From NCBI RefSeq assembly GCF_035627495.1, contig NZ_DASPLO010000161.1, forward strand, positions 10,051 through 74,050: a stretch of DNA of 64,000 nucleotides, read 5' to 3'. This DNA comes from Methylocaldum sp035627495 (GTDB lineage: Bacteria; Pseudomonadota; Gammaproteobacteria; Methylococcales; Methylococcaceae). Below, in pieces: positions 9,439 to 18,810 of the stretch; within the stretch, counting starts at the first letter, position 1; every line of letters starts with the position of its first letter. Made by a program: the position numbers and the translations under genes. Under the pieces are notes generated by a model. That model was not told the DNA's origin, did not search any database, and saw only the letters and a program-made list of their open reading frames with translations.

Positions 9439-10305
9439 TTAACCCGGGTAAATAAGCTTGAAAACTTCGTTGAATTGTTCGTTGACTTGCGGGATTAGTT
9501 CATTTAGCTCAGTTACGTCAATGCCGATAAGGTTCCATTTGGCAATATCGGTCGCTGGCGCATCGTCCGATATACCGCAGTTAAAATAATGTGAATAGAC
9601 AAAAGATTGCGACTGAGCGACCAGGGCGGTTTCGCGACTGAATACCGTGGCGTTTTCTGGTGTGTCATGATGTTCGATGGTTACGGCGATGATCTCCGGC
9701 AGTCGCCATAGCCGAGCCAACTCGGCCCCGACCTGGTAATGGTCGAATCCGATAATCCGTCTTTCTCCTTCATGGTAATTTATATTTTCGGATCGTGCCA
9801 GGAGTGCCGCGGCACGGGCCAATTCCGGAAGGCGATGATAAACGATTAGTCGCCCTATTTCATGTAGTAGCCCACAAAGAAATACTGCTTGCAGACGTTC
9901 GCCATTTGGGTAGAAACTCGCGAGTAATTTGGCTGTTAGTGCGCAGCGCACGCTCATGCTCCAAAATTCTCTCATTGTCATTAAGCTATTGGTGAAGGAC
10001 GAAAATTTATCGACCACTAGCGTAGTTAATACCAAGTCCCGAATTTCCTGAACGCCGATAATATTTACTGCATGGTGGATAGATGTGACTTTAGATGGGA
10101 TTCCGTAAAAGGCGCTATTGACGATTCTTAGCAGCCTTGCGGAGAGGCCCGGATCGCTTTCAATCAGCGCGCCGGCATCGTGCAAGTTTGCCTCTGGATT
10201 CTCAAGCACTTCATTGAGTCTCAAAAATAATTCAGGGGGAGAGGCTAAGTGCACGTTTCCGGTCAGGATTACGCGGATACTAAGCGGGGTAGAGGCGTAT
10301 TGCAT
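9439..10305 (-). CDS. HDOD domain signalling protein
   Basis: HDOD domains are non-catalytic relatives of HD phosphohydrolases and usually act in signalling or chemotaxis control. The domain spans about residues 10-210 of 288, with SDPGLSARLLRIVNSAFYG and a GLLHEIGRLI segment typical of HDOD proteins. No output domain follows. The ATG at 10305 is preferred over an upstream TTG at 10332. It is divergent from the c-di-GMP phosphodiesterase gene across about 170 bases, so the two may share a regulatory region. Confidence 0.85.
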   Translation of the reverse strand: MQYASTPLSIRVILTGNVHLASPPELFLRLNEVLENPEANLHDAGALIESDPGLSARLLRIVNSAFYGIPSKVTSIHHAVNIIGVQEIRDLVLTTLVVDKFSSFTNSLMTMREFWSMSVRCALTAKLLASFYPNGERLQAVFLCGLLHEIGRLIVYHRLPELARAAALLARSENINYHEGERRIIGFDHYQVGAELARLWRLPEIIAVTIEHHDTPENATVFSRETALVAQSQSFVYSHYFNCGISDDAPATDIAKWNLIGIDVTELNELIPQVNEQFNEVFKLIYPG

Positions 10306-10478
10306 GGTTTTAGCTCTTGGCGTGCATACCAAACGCTATTCTGCCTTTAATTTAATTTGACTGATACGCTAATAAATGGCATCTATATTTATCTTAGCTC
10401 AAGGAAGATTTTATACGTGATACGAGTGGCGATTGAATCTTTTATCATAACTAAGCTTCGTGCTTTTGATTGGATGCC

Positions 10479-12317
10479 ATGACGCCAACTAACCAGCTCG
10501 GCGAAAAGTTAATTATTATCGGTGAGCATAACGAGCGTCACCGTGCCCAAGTCGAGTTAATTCTGTCAGAAGCCGGCTTCCTGAATTTCGTATCCGTCTC
10601 TAATGGAAGAGAAGTCCTTGAACAGCTGAGAAAATTCCAGCGGAGCCTCGAAGATGTTGGTCTCATTATTCTAAATAGCAACCTCCCTGAATGTCAGATT
10701 GACGAGTTCTGTTTATCTTTTTCCTCAATAGATGAGGGAGTTGGCATCCCCGCCATTATCTTCACTGAAGAATCGACTGAAATGGACAGCAAGCAGGTGC
10801 TCCGTCTCGCTCAATTGAGCAGGCAAGGCATCAGCCTGATTACTAAGCCTATCCGCGGTCGCGATTTTATCCCCTTGGTAAATATGAGTTTGATACTCAG
10901 AAACGAGCGTCACCTGAGACGCAGCCAGGAGGAGCAACTATTAAATGAACTCTCCGAGCGCAAAATCATGGAGGCCCGTTTCAAATATCTCGTGGCCCAT
11001 GATGAACTAACCGGCCTCGCGAATCGCCGCAGCCTGGAGAAGAAACTTCAGCTGGCCATACACCGATGCCGGAATTTCGATCAGGAAGGTGCCTTGCTGT
11101 ACCTGGATCTGGATCGGTTCAATATGATCAATGATCTTGAGGGTCACGAAACCGGTGATCGTCTGTTAGTGGAGACGGTCAGCCTGCTGCATGGCACTCT
11201 CGATTTGGATCACATCGCAGCCCGGATTGGAGCTGACGAGTTCTGTATTTTTTTGGAAAACGTAAAGCAGCAGGAGGCATTGGTTATTGCTGAACGGCTT
11301 CGCCAAGCCTTGGATGGTTTCCGCTTTGTCACTGGACAAGACAGTTATCATATCTCGGCCAGTATCGGTATTGCTCTACTCGAATCGCGAAGGATGGTGA
11401 GTCATCCGAGTGTATTGATTGCCGAGGCGCATCAAGCTTGTTACGCAGCGAAAGCGAACGGGCGTAATATGGTGCAGTTGTACAACGATAAAGACACGCA
11501 GGCTTGCACGCGTCGAAGCGATATATTGTGGGTCCCGTTGATTCGTGAAGCCTTGATGGAAAACCGGTTTTTTCTGGTTTTTCAGCCGGTTGTCAGGGTT
11601 AAGGACGGTGCCATCACACACTATGAAGTCCTGATCCGAATGAGGGGTAAGCGTTCGGATATATTCTCGCCGGGTGAGTTCATCCCGGTCGCCGAACGTA
11701 TGGGCTTAATTCACCATATTGATCTTTGGGTGGTAGAGAAATCGATAGATTTTCTGGCTTCACTGCCGGAAAACCTATCGCATATCAGCCTAACGATAAA
11801 TTTGTCGGGTGTTGCGTTTCAGGATCAATCCCTGTTACCCCTAATTAAGCAAAAACTGGAAATAACATGGATATCCGCGTCTCGGCTCGCATTCGAGATC
11901 ACCGAAACGGCAACCGTCGCGAATTATCAGCAAACTCGGGAAATGATTGCACGCATAAGGGCGTTGGGGTGCCATTTCGCCTTAGATGATTTTGGTGCGG
12001 GCTTTAGTTCTTTCGATTACATCAAGAAGTTTCCAGTAGATTACTTGAAGATTGACGGACAGTTCATTAAAAATCTGCTTCATGATGAAACAGATAGGGT
12101 GCTTGTCAAGGCAATGATCGATATCGCCCGCAAGCTAGGGAAAAAGACCATCGCCGAATACGTCGAAAGCCCGAAGGTTCTTTATCTTTTGAAAACACTC
12201 GGTGTAGATTATGTACAAGGTTATCTAATCGGTAAGCCGGAACCCCATCTGCTCGACAAAACAGCAATCTCCATCGACGATATCGCCAGTTCCGTACAGT
12301 CGACCCAAGCCGCCTAA
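10479..12317 (+). CDS. Receiver-like / degenerate GGDEF / EAL protein
   Basis: Predicted cyclic di-GMP phosphodiesterase. The N-terminal 135 residues resemble a response-regulator receiver. A GGDEF domain follows (about 165-325), but its signature is altered to IGADEF and no RxxD site precedes it, so cyclase activity is doubtful. The EAL domain (about 350-600) has the signature as EVL and keeps the acidic and basic positions expected of an active enzyme: INLSG, EITETA, DDFGAGFSSF, YLKIDGQFIK, AEYVES and VQGYLIGKP. The ATG at 10479 is used; a TTG at 10470 is also in frame. Confidence 0.88.
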   Translation: MTPTNQLGEKLIIIGEHNERHRAQVELILSEAGFLNFVSVSNGREVLEQLRKFQRSLEDVGLIILNSNLPECQIDEFCLSFSSIDEGVGIPAIIFTEESTEMDSKQVLRLAQLSRQGISLITKPIRGRDFIPLVNMSLILRNERHLRRSQEEQLLNELSERKIMEARFKYLVAHDELTGLANRRSLEKKLQLAIHRCRNFDQEGALLYLDLDRFNMINDLEGHETGDRLLVETVSLLHGTLDLDHIAARIGADEFCIFLENVKQQEALVIAERLRQALDGFRFVTGQDSYHISASIGIALLESRRMVSHPSVLIAEAHQACYAAKANGRNMVQLYNDKDTQACTRRSDILWVPLIREALMENRFFLVFQPVVRVKDGAITHYEVLIRMRGKRSDIFSPGEFIPVAERMGLIHHIDLWVVEKSIDFLASLPENLSHISLTINLSGVAFQDQSLLPLIKQKLEITWISASRLAFEITETATVANYQQTREMIARIRALGCHFALDDFGAGFSSFDYIKKFPVDYLKIDGQFIKNLLHDETDRVLVKAMIDIARKLGKKTIAEYVESPKVLYLLKTLGVDYVQGYLIGKPEPHLLDKTAISIDDIASSVQSTQAA

Positions 12318-12382
12318 TCGAAGTTGCCGTTTAAATTTACGGTCCTTTTGCTTAGCCCTGACGGGCGTTATTCCTTTATCCC

Positions 12383-14716
12383 ATGCAAAATACCAGACGC
12401 GGCAAGACATCGCGTAAAAACCGATCACCCATCCTGTCTTTCCTGAACGCGTCGTTCCGACGCATCTTGCTGTATCTGTCTCCGTTTGTCATTGCGATCG
12501 CTGTCGGTTATCTGGCGTATGAGGACTACATCGTCCGTCAACAATTCGAAGGAAAGCGCTGGGCTTTGCCTGCCCGTGTCTACGCCAGTCCGGTCGAGTT
12601 GTTCGCCGGTTACGAATTGGATGCCGGTCGGCTTGAATGGTTGCTAGAGCAGCTGAAATACAGAAGCGACCCGGGCTTGTCGTCGCAAGGAACTTATTTT
12701 AGGAAAGGCGATGTCTTTGTCCTAAAGACACGCGACTTTCGATTTTGGGATAAAGTGGAGGCTTCTCGGCACATACAGGTGCGATTCGATGTTGGACAAA
12801 TAAGCTCGGTCACTGACTCTGAAGAATCCAAGCCGCTGGCGCTACTTCGTTTAGATCCAGTCCAGATCGGCACTTTCTACCCCGCTTTGAAAGAAGACCG
12901 TGTCCTGATCAAGCTCGGTCAGGCACCGGAGCTTCTTTTAAAGGCGTTATTTTCTGTAGAAGACCGGGATTTTTACGAGCATTTCGGAATATCGCCTCGG
13001 GGCATTCTTCGTGCGATGTGGGCTAACATTCGCGCCGGGGGAATCGTGCAAGGCGGCAGCACCTTAACTCAGCAGCTTGTGAAAAACTTTTTTCTAAGTT
13101 CTGAACGCACATGGTGGCGCAAGCTCAACGAGTTGGTCATGGCTTTGGTGTTGGAGGCGCGTTATTCGAAGGACGAAATCCTGGAAGCCTATCTTAATGA
13201 AATTTACCTTGGTCAGGACGGCGCCCGAGCAATACACGGATTCGGTTTGGCGAGCCAGTATTATTTCAGCCGATCGCTGGAAGAGTTGGAGCTGCATCAT
13301 GTTGCTCTGTTGGTTTCTCTAGTACGGGGACCTTCGTATTACGACCCTTTTAGATGGCCCGCCAAAGCAAAGAAACGCAGGGACTTGGTGTTGGACGAAA
13401 TGGTTGAACAGGGGCAAATTCCACGGGGTCAAGCCGACGAGTCTAAGGCTAAGCCTCTGGACGTCGTAAAAAATCCGCATCAAGCAATCAGCCGTTATCC
13501 TGCATTTTTGGATCTGATCAAGCGCCAGTTGCAGCAAGAATATCGTCCGGAGGACCTGACGTCGGAAGGACTCCGGCTTTTCACTACACTGGACGTATTT
13601 GCGCAGCATTACCTCGAGTCCGCAGTCGAGACTACGTTAAGAAAACTTGACAGGCAAACTCGGACGACTCAGTTGGAAACCGCCGCAGTGATCACTCGCC
13701 GGGCTACCGGGGAAGTCGCCGCTTTGATGGGGTCTAGAGATCCGCAGGATTCCGGGTTTAATCGCGCGTTGGATGCCCAACGCCAGATAGGCTCGCTGTA
13801 CAAACCAGTTGTTTATTTGACTGCGTTAGAGGACCCACAACGGTACACGCTGATGTCGCCGCTACAAGACAGTGAGATTCGCATAAAGAATCCCGGGGGA
13901 GGGCCGTGGGCACCGAAAAACTACGATAATCAAGAGCATGGCATAGTTCCTTTGCACAAGGCCTTGGCCCACTCCTTTAACCTCGCGACGGTCCATTTAG
14001 GCATGGATGTGGGCGTTGCCAGTACCGCGGAAACCTTGCGTAAGCTGGGTGTTGAAAAATCGGTGGAACTCGTTCCGTCGCTTTTGCTGGGAACCGCCAC
14101 GTTAACGCCGTTTGAAGTCGCCCAAATGTATCAAACCTTAGCTAGCGACGGCTTTGTGGTTCCATTACGGGCTATTCAGGCGGTCGTTTCACAAGAGGGA
14201 AAAACCTTGCAACGCTATGGCCTTAGTGTTCGGCAATCGATAGATTCTGCTGCGGTCTATTTGGTCGACACGATCCTGCAGGAAGTCATGCGAGACGGTA
14301 CCGGAAAACCCGCCTATGCCTATTTGCCTTCCCATTTCGATACCGCGGGAAAAACAGGAACGACCAACGACCTTAGGGATAGCTGGTTCGCGGGATTCAC
14401 CGGAGATTACCTGGGGGTAGTGTGGGTTGGGCGTGACGATAACCAGCCGGCTAAGCTAACCGGAGCCCAGGGAGCGTTACCGGTTTGGGCATCTACTATG
14501 GGAAAAGTGAGCAGGGAGTCACTTGAATTGGAGCCGCCCGAAAACGTCGAATTGGTTTGGATAGATCGTGTAAGCGGTTTACGGTCGGATGAGAATTGTG
14601 CCACGGCAATCCGATATCCGTTTATTGCTGGCTCCGCCCCCACGGCGGTGTCTTCTTGTGGTCAGTTGTCAAATCCAACGGAAAGAGTCGATTCCTGGTT
14701 TAGGCGTTTATTTTAG
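12383..14716 (+). CDS. mrcB: Bifunctional penicillin-binding protein 1B
   Basis: Class A PBP that polymerises and cross-links peptidoglycan. One N-terminal membrane anchor (about residues 25-48) precedes a UB2H-like region. The glycosyltransferase domain has EDRDFYEHFGISPRGILRA and GGSTLTQQLVKN. The transpeptidase domain has SxxK in GSLYKPV, SxN in SFNLAT and KTGTTND. Length 777 matches PBP1b. Its stop overlaps that of the convergent fimV gene, leaving no space for a terminator. Confidence 0.95.
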   Translation: MQNTRRGKTSRKNRSPILSFLNASFRRILLYLSPFVIAIAVGYLAYEDYIVRQQFEGKRWALPARVYASPVELFAGYELDAGRLEWLLEQLKYRSDPGLSSQGTYFRKGDVFVLKTRDFRFWDKVEASRHIQVRFDVGQISSVTDSEESKPLALLRLDPVQIGTFYPALKEDRVLIKLGQAPELLLKALFSVEDRDFYEHFGISPRGILRAMWANIRAGGIVQGGSTLTQQLVKNFFLSSERTWWRKLNELVMALVLEARYSKDEILEAYLNEIYLGQDGARAIHGFGLASQYYFSRSLEELELHHVALLVSLVRGPSYYDPFRWPAKAKKRRDLVLDEMVEQGQIPRGQADESKAKPLDVVKNPHQAISRYPAFLDLIKRQLQQEYRPEDLTSEGLRLFTTLDVFAQHYLESAVETTLRKLDRQTRTTQLETAAVITRRATGEVAALMGSRDPQDSGFNRALDAQRQIGSLYKPVVYLTALEDPQRYTLMSPLQDSEIRIKNPGGGPWAPKNYDNQEHGIVPLHKALAHSFNLATVHLGMDVGVASTAETLRKLGVEKSVELVPSLLLGTATLTPFEVAQMYQTLASDGFVVPLRAIQAVVSQEGKTLQRYGLSVRQSIDSAAVYLVDTILQEVMRDGTGKPAYAYLPSHFDTAGKTGTTNDLRDSWFAGFTGDYLGVVWVGRDDNQPAKLTGAQGALPVWASTMGKVSRESLELEPPENVELVWIDRVSGLRSDENCATAIRYPFIAGSAPTAVSSCGQLSNPTERVDSWFRRLF

Positions 14717-17688
14717 ATGCGGCCGCCGGGGCTAGCGATAGGAGCCGGCTCCGGTCGCGCTTCCTGCGCGCTCAATTTGTCTATCAGCGCTTTTGCCTCC
14801 GTTTTCTGTTGCTCGTTTCCCATTTCCAGAACTTCCTCGAGTATTTCCACCGCCGACTGTGTGTCCTCCATGTCCGCGTAAGCCTTGGCCAAATCTAGTT
14901 TAGTTTCCAACTGGTCCATATCGGTTAACGCAGAGTACTGATCCTCACCTTCGTCCGAGAGGTTTTCCAAAAGACTCGTGTCCAGTGTCTCGCTTTCGGC
15001 TTGGATAGGCGATACCAAGTCGAACTCGAAATCCGGTGTTTCGGTGTTTGAAGTTGGCGTGACGCTGCGCGGTTCTGATACTTCATCTTGCAGCAAGTCG
15101 TTTCTGCTCAACTCGCGCAAGATATCGTCTATGGATTGAGCGGCTTCTTGTTCCGGGTATTCATTTTGAGGACGAGAGTTCAGCTTGTCCGCATCAAAAG
15201 CAATCAGATTTTCAAGTTCCGGCAGCTCGTGCTCGGGTTCCGGTGTCGCGGGTTGAAAGTTCTCGACCTGAAAAGAATTAACATTGAAATCAGATATTTC
15301 ATTGCTGGCAATCGACGTGGCAGTATCCGACTCAGACCTATCCTCGTGCCGTGCATTTCCCTCTAACTCGCGCAAGATCTCGTCTATGGTGTTACCTGAT
15401 TCTTGCGGCGTGTATTCGCTTTGAGAATTAGACTCCGATTTACCGGAATCAAAGGCGATTAGATTTTCGAGTTCAGGTTGCTCATCTTCGGGTGTGACCT
15501 TGACGGTGGGAACGCTCTTACCCCGGAAAGAGTCAACGTCAAATTCCATTGTAGAGCGCTCGTCAGTCATCACCAGCGGTTCATCTGAACTTTGCGCATC
15601 AAGATTGAAATTCAGAGGAACGAGCTTTTCCTCGGTAGATGTGGACGTCTCTGCCACCTCGCTGTCGAAGCGCTTTAAATCCTCAATCAATTCGTCGGTG
15701 AGGTCGATGGAGCCCAGGATATTTCCTGGATTTGAACCAAAATCCAGAATCGGACCGGAAGACGGCGACACGGCAAACAGCGGATTGTTGGGACACAATT
15801 CCCTTCCCATTTCAACCACTTTTTCCCATAACTCTGGCTCGTCATCCTTGTCTTGTGCCTTAAGTTCCTGGGCAAAACGCTCAAAGGCCTCTCGGTTCTC
15901 AGTGGCGTAATGGATTTCTAGGAGCTTAAGCTTGCACTCGTCTCGTTCCGGGTGCTGTTCTATGGCGTTCCGAATTAAATCCTCCGCTTGCTTGTAGCGG
16001 CCGTAAGCCAGATAAACATCGGCTTCCGAAATGGGATCAACTTCGTCGGACTCGGCTCCTAAGGCATCAAAATCACTCGGTGTGAATTCGCTCAAAAAAG
16101 AGCTTTTTGCAGCGGCCGCCGGTTCTGAGATTGTGGAGTCGAACTTGGATTCGACAACTTTGGTCTTTTGCAGGTTCTCTTTTTCGGTCGCAAGTAAGAT
16201 GCTCTCGGTTTCTTCTATCATTGCCGCACGGCGGCGGGCGATCAGCCACGGTATCAGTGCCAGCAGCATCAGGCCTCCGGCAGTACCGAGATATGTCGGT
16301 TGATCGAAGAATTCGTCCAAGAAGCCCGGCTCCTCGGGTGGCGGAGAAACAGGAACGGGTTTAGGCGGTGCGACCGTCGGCTTCGCCGTTGCAATAGTGG
16401 CGGGTTGGGCGGTTTCCGGGCTGGGTACTTGGGAGGGCTGCGCGTTCTCAGGCTGAGTGGGCGTCTCCTCTACCTGTGGTGTTTCCTGGTCGGGCGCTGT
16501 TTGAGCTGCTAACTGCTCCGGATGAGAGGGGGCTTTCTCCGAAGATGCCGTCGAAGGCTGTTGTGCCTGTGGTACCTGCAGAGTCGCAATTTGTTCGTTC
16601 TTGAGGGTTAGGAGACGATGCATCTCGTTCAGTTGCTGCTCAAGTTGAGTCAGGCGGGAACGGAGATCCTCGTTTTCCTGCTTAACTGTTTCTGCAACCT
16701 CAAGAGCGATATCGCCCTTGGACTTTCCGGCTCCATCCGTGGTCCCGGCTACCGCTTCTTCGCCTTTGGTATCGGACGGGGCTAGCAATTTGAGCTGACC
16801 CTGCGCCGACTGCTGCGCAATCGCGGGTGCAGCCGCGGCTTCCGAGTTCTGCTTCTCTGTGTCGCGGTTCGCAAGCTTTCCGGTTCGGCGATTGTTTTGT
16901 TGATAAAGCTCGTCCCGTGCCTGTGCATTCGTGATTTGCAGAATGAACTCACGATCCGGAATTCGCAAAGTTTCCCCGGCCTTTAAAGTGTCTGGGGTGT
17001 TCCCATAAAACGCCTGTGGATTGTGCCGGAAGAGGGCTATTACCATTTGTTCCTGCGTAATGCCGGGATCCTGGTTTACCAGTTTGGCGACTTCCCAAAG
17101 TGTGGTATCTCTTTTAACCGGTCCGTATTCGGAACCGTTAAATGGGGTTTTGGATTCAGACGGAGAGCGCCCGGTTGAACGCCGGGAATGGAACTCGCTC
17201 GGTGAAGATTGAGTCTCCGCTGTTCGCTCTGAACTGCGGGTCGGCCGCTCGAATACCGATGGAGAGGTAGGTTCGGCAATCGTTCGGTCGGAGAAAGTGG
17301 CCGGCGGATCCAGCAATACGGTGTATTCGCGGACCACACGCCCGCGGGGCCAGTTGACTTCTACCAAGAAACTTACGAACGGTTCATGCATGACATCGTT
17401 CGAACTGACCTCGATGATATAGCTACCGTCGGGTTTCTGAACAGCGGTGAACTGCAATTTGGTGAGAAAAAAGTGCCGCTCTAACCCTGCCTTGGCGAAG
17501 GCATCGGGGGGGGCCAAAGAGATTTTGACATCCGCCAAGGAATCCGCGCCGGAGAGGACCAGCGGGATTTCGGCGTTGAGGGACTGGTTCAGAGCGGAAC
17601 GTAGCTTGATGTCTCCAATACCTAGCGCGCTAGCTCCCATCGGGGCCAGCAGACTCATCATCGCCAAGGTTTTTGATAACTTACGCAC
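14713..17688 (-). CDS. fimV: FimV/HubP family polar protein
   Basis: Inner-membrane protein with a periplasmic peptidoglycan-binding part and a cytoplasmic TPR part that organises the cell pole and type IV pilus or secretion functions. The signal peptide (residues 1-21) precedes the conserved FimV N-terminal domain (about 22-135). A LysM-like segment follows at about 188-252, then a coiled coil, a Pro/Gln/Thr-rich linker and a membrane segment near 470. The long acidic cytoplasmic part ends in the FimV motif DLAKAYADMEDTQSAVEILE. Two copies of an ELENLIAFD...IDEILREL motif lie about 84 residues apart. The start is a GTG with AGGAG upstream. It follows asd, as in pseudomonads. Confidence 0.93.
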   Translation of the reverse strand: MRKLSKTLAMMSLLAPMGASALGIGDIKLRSALNQSLNAEIPLVLSGADSLADVKISLAPPDAFAKAGLERHFFLTKLQFTAVQKPDGSYIIEVSSNDVMHEPFVSFLVEVNWPRGRVVREYTVLLDPPATFSDRTIAEPTSPSVFERPTRSSERTAETQSSPSEFHSRRSTGRSPSESKTPFNGSEYGPVKRDTTLWEVAKLVNQDPGITQEQMVIALFRHNPQAFYGNTPDTLKAGETLRIPDREFILQITNAQARDELYQQNNRRTGKLANRDTEKQNSEAAAAPAIAQQSAQGQLKLLAPSDTKGEEAVAGTTDGAGKSKGDIALEVAETVKQENEDLRSRLTQLEQQLNEMHRLLTLKNEQIATLQVPQAQQPSTASSEKAPSHPEQLAAQTAPDQETPQVEETPTQPENAQPSQVPSPETAQPATIATAKPTVAPPKPVPVSPPPEEPGFLDEFFDQPTYLGTAGGLMLLALIPWLIARRRAAMIEETESILLATEKENLQKTKVVESKFDSTISEPAAAAKSSFLSEFTPSDFDALGAESDEVDPISEADVYLAYGRYKQAEDLIRNAIEQHPERDECKLKLLEIHYATENREAFERFAQELKAQDKDDEPELWEKVVEMGRELCPNNPLFAVSPSSGPILDFGSNPGNILGSIDLTDELIEDLKRFDSEVAETSTSTEEKLVPLNFNLDAQSSDEPLVMTDERSTMEFDVDSFRGKSVPTVKVTPEDEQPELENLIAFDSGKSESNSQSEYTPQESGNTIDEILRELEGNARHEDRSESDTATSIASNEISDFNVNSFQVENFQPATPEPEHELPELENLIAFDADKLNSRPQNEYPEQEAAQSIDDILRELSRNDLLQDEVSEPRSVTPTSNTETPDFEFDLVSPIQAESETLDTSLLENLSDEGEDQYSALTDMDQLETKLDLAKAYADMEDTQSAVEILEEVLEMGNEQQKTEAKALIDKLSAQEARPEPAPIASPGGRI

Positions 17689-17712
17689 TATTTGCCGCTC
17701 CTTTGTCCAATC

Positions 17713-17741
17713 GCTCCCGACATTGACTGCATGGCGGGAGC
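17713..17741. other. Short hairpin between asd and fimV
   Basis: A seven-base perfect stem, GCTCCCG paired with CGGGAGC, with a loop of about 15 bases. No T-run follows on either strand, so it is not a classical terminator. It may modulate read-through from asd into fimV. Confidence 0.3.
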
Positions 17742-17769
17742 TGCCTAGATTGCTGAAGGAAAGCTTAGC

Positions 17770-18792
17770 CTAGATGTATGTTTTTACCAGCACCTCCGCG
17801 ATTTGGACGCTGTTGAGCGCGGCACCTTTTCGCACGTTGTCGGCTACGACCCAAAGGTCTAAACCTCGGGGGTGAGAAATGTCTTCACGGATGCGTCCGA
17901 CGTAAACGGCATCGTGTCCGGCCGCTTCGGTAATCGCGGTCGGATAGCCACCGGGTTTATGTTCGTCTATCACCGTCACTCCTGGCGCGCGGCTGAGTAA
18001 TTCCCGTGCATATGCAGCGGTAATTTTGTTCCGGGTTTCGATGTGGATTGCTTCGGAATGGCCGTAGAATACGGGTACCCGCACCGCGGTCGGATTCACC
18101 TGAATACTGTCGTCGCCCATGATCTTGCGGGTTTCCCAGACCATCTTCATTTCTTCCTTGGTGTAGCCGTTATCCATGAAGACATCGATCTGAGGCAGGG
18201 CGTTAAAAGCAATCTGCTTCGGATAGACTTCGGGCTTGATCGGTTTGCCGTTCAGCAGCTGAGCCGTTTGGTTGCCGAGCTCTTCGATCGCCTTTTTTCC
18301 GGTGCCGGACACCGCTTGATACGTGCAGACGTTAATGCGCTCAATGCCGACGGCGTCATAGATCGGCTTCAACGCCACCAGCATCTGGATCGTGGAACAG
18401 TTCGGATTGGCGATGACGCCGCGGGTCTTGTATTGCGCAATGGCTTCCGGATTGACTTCCGGCACAACCAGTGGGATGTCCGCTTCGTAACGGAAACAGG
18501 AAGTGTTGTCCACCACCACGCAGCCAGCTTCCGCCGCTTTGGGGGCATAGACGGCGGAAACCGACGCTCCCGCGGAGAACAAGCCGATCTGAGCCTTGGA
18601 AAAATCGAACTCGGCCACATCCTGCACGGTGAGATAACTGCCTTTGAATTCCACTTGCTGGCCAGCGGAGCGGGCGCTGGCCAGGGCATACACTTGGCCT
18701 ACCGGGAAGTTGCGCTCCTCCAGAATGGAAAGCATGGTCTCACCCACCGCGCCGGTGGCCCCTAACACTGCAATGTTGTATGTCTTGCTCAT
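17770..18792 (-). CDS. asd: Aspartate-semialdehyde dehydrogenase
   Basis: Reduces aspartyl phosphate to aspartate semialdehyde with NADPH, feeding lysine, methionine, threonine and diaminopimelate synthesis. The N-terminal NADP motif GATGAVGETM, the catalytic cysteine in NPNCSTIQM (Cys132) and the active-site histidine region RVPVFYGHSEAIH are visible. Length 340. It lies 18 bases after leuB, completing the leuCDB-asd operon common in gammaproteobacteria. Confidence 0.96.
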   Translation of the reverse strand: MSKTYNIAVLGATGAVGETMLSILEERNFPVGQVYALASARSAGQQVEFKGSYLTVQDVAEFDFSKAQIGLFSAGASVSAVYAPKAAEAGCVVVDNTSCFRYEADIPLVVPEVNPEAIAQYKTRGVIANPNCSTIQMLVALKPIYDAVGIERINVCTYQAVSGTGKKAIEELGNQTAQLLNGKPIKPEVYPKQIAFNALPQIDVFMDNGYTKEEMKMVWETRKIMGDDSIQVNPTAVRVPVFYGHSEAIHIETRNKITAAYARELLSRAPGVTVIDEHKPGGYPTAITEAAGHDAVYVGRIREDISHPRGLDLWVVADNVRKGAALNSVQIAEVLVKTYI

Positions 18793-18810
18793 GGGGAAAC
18801 TCGTTCGGGA

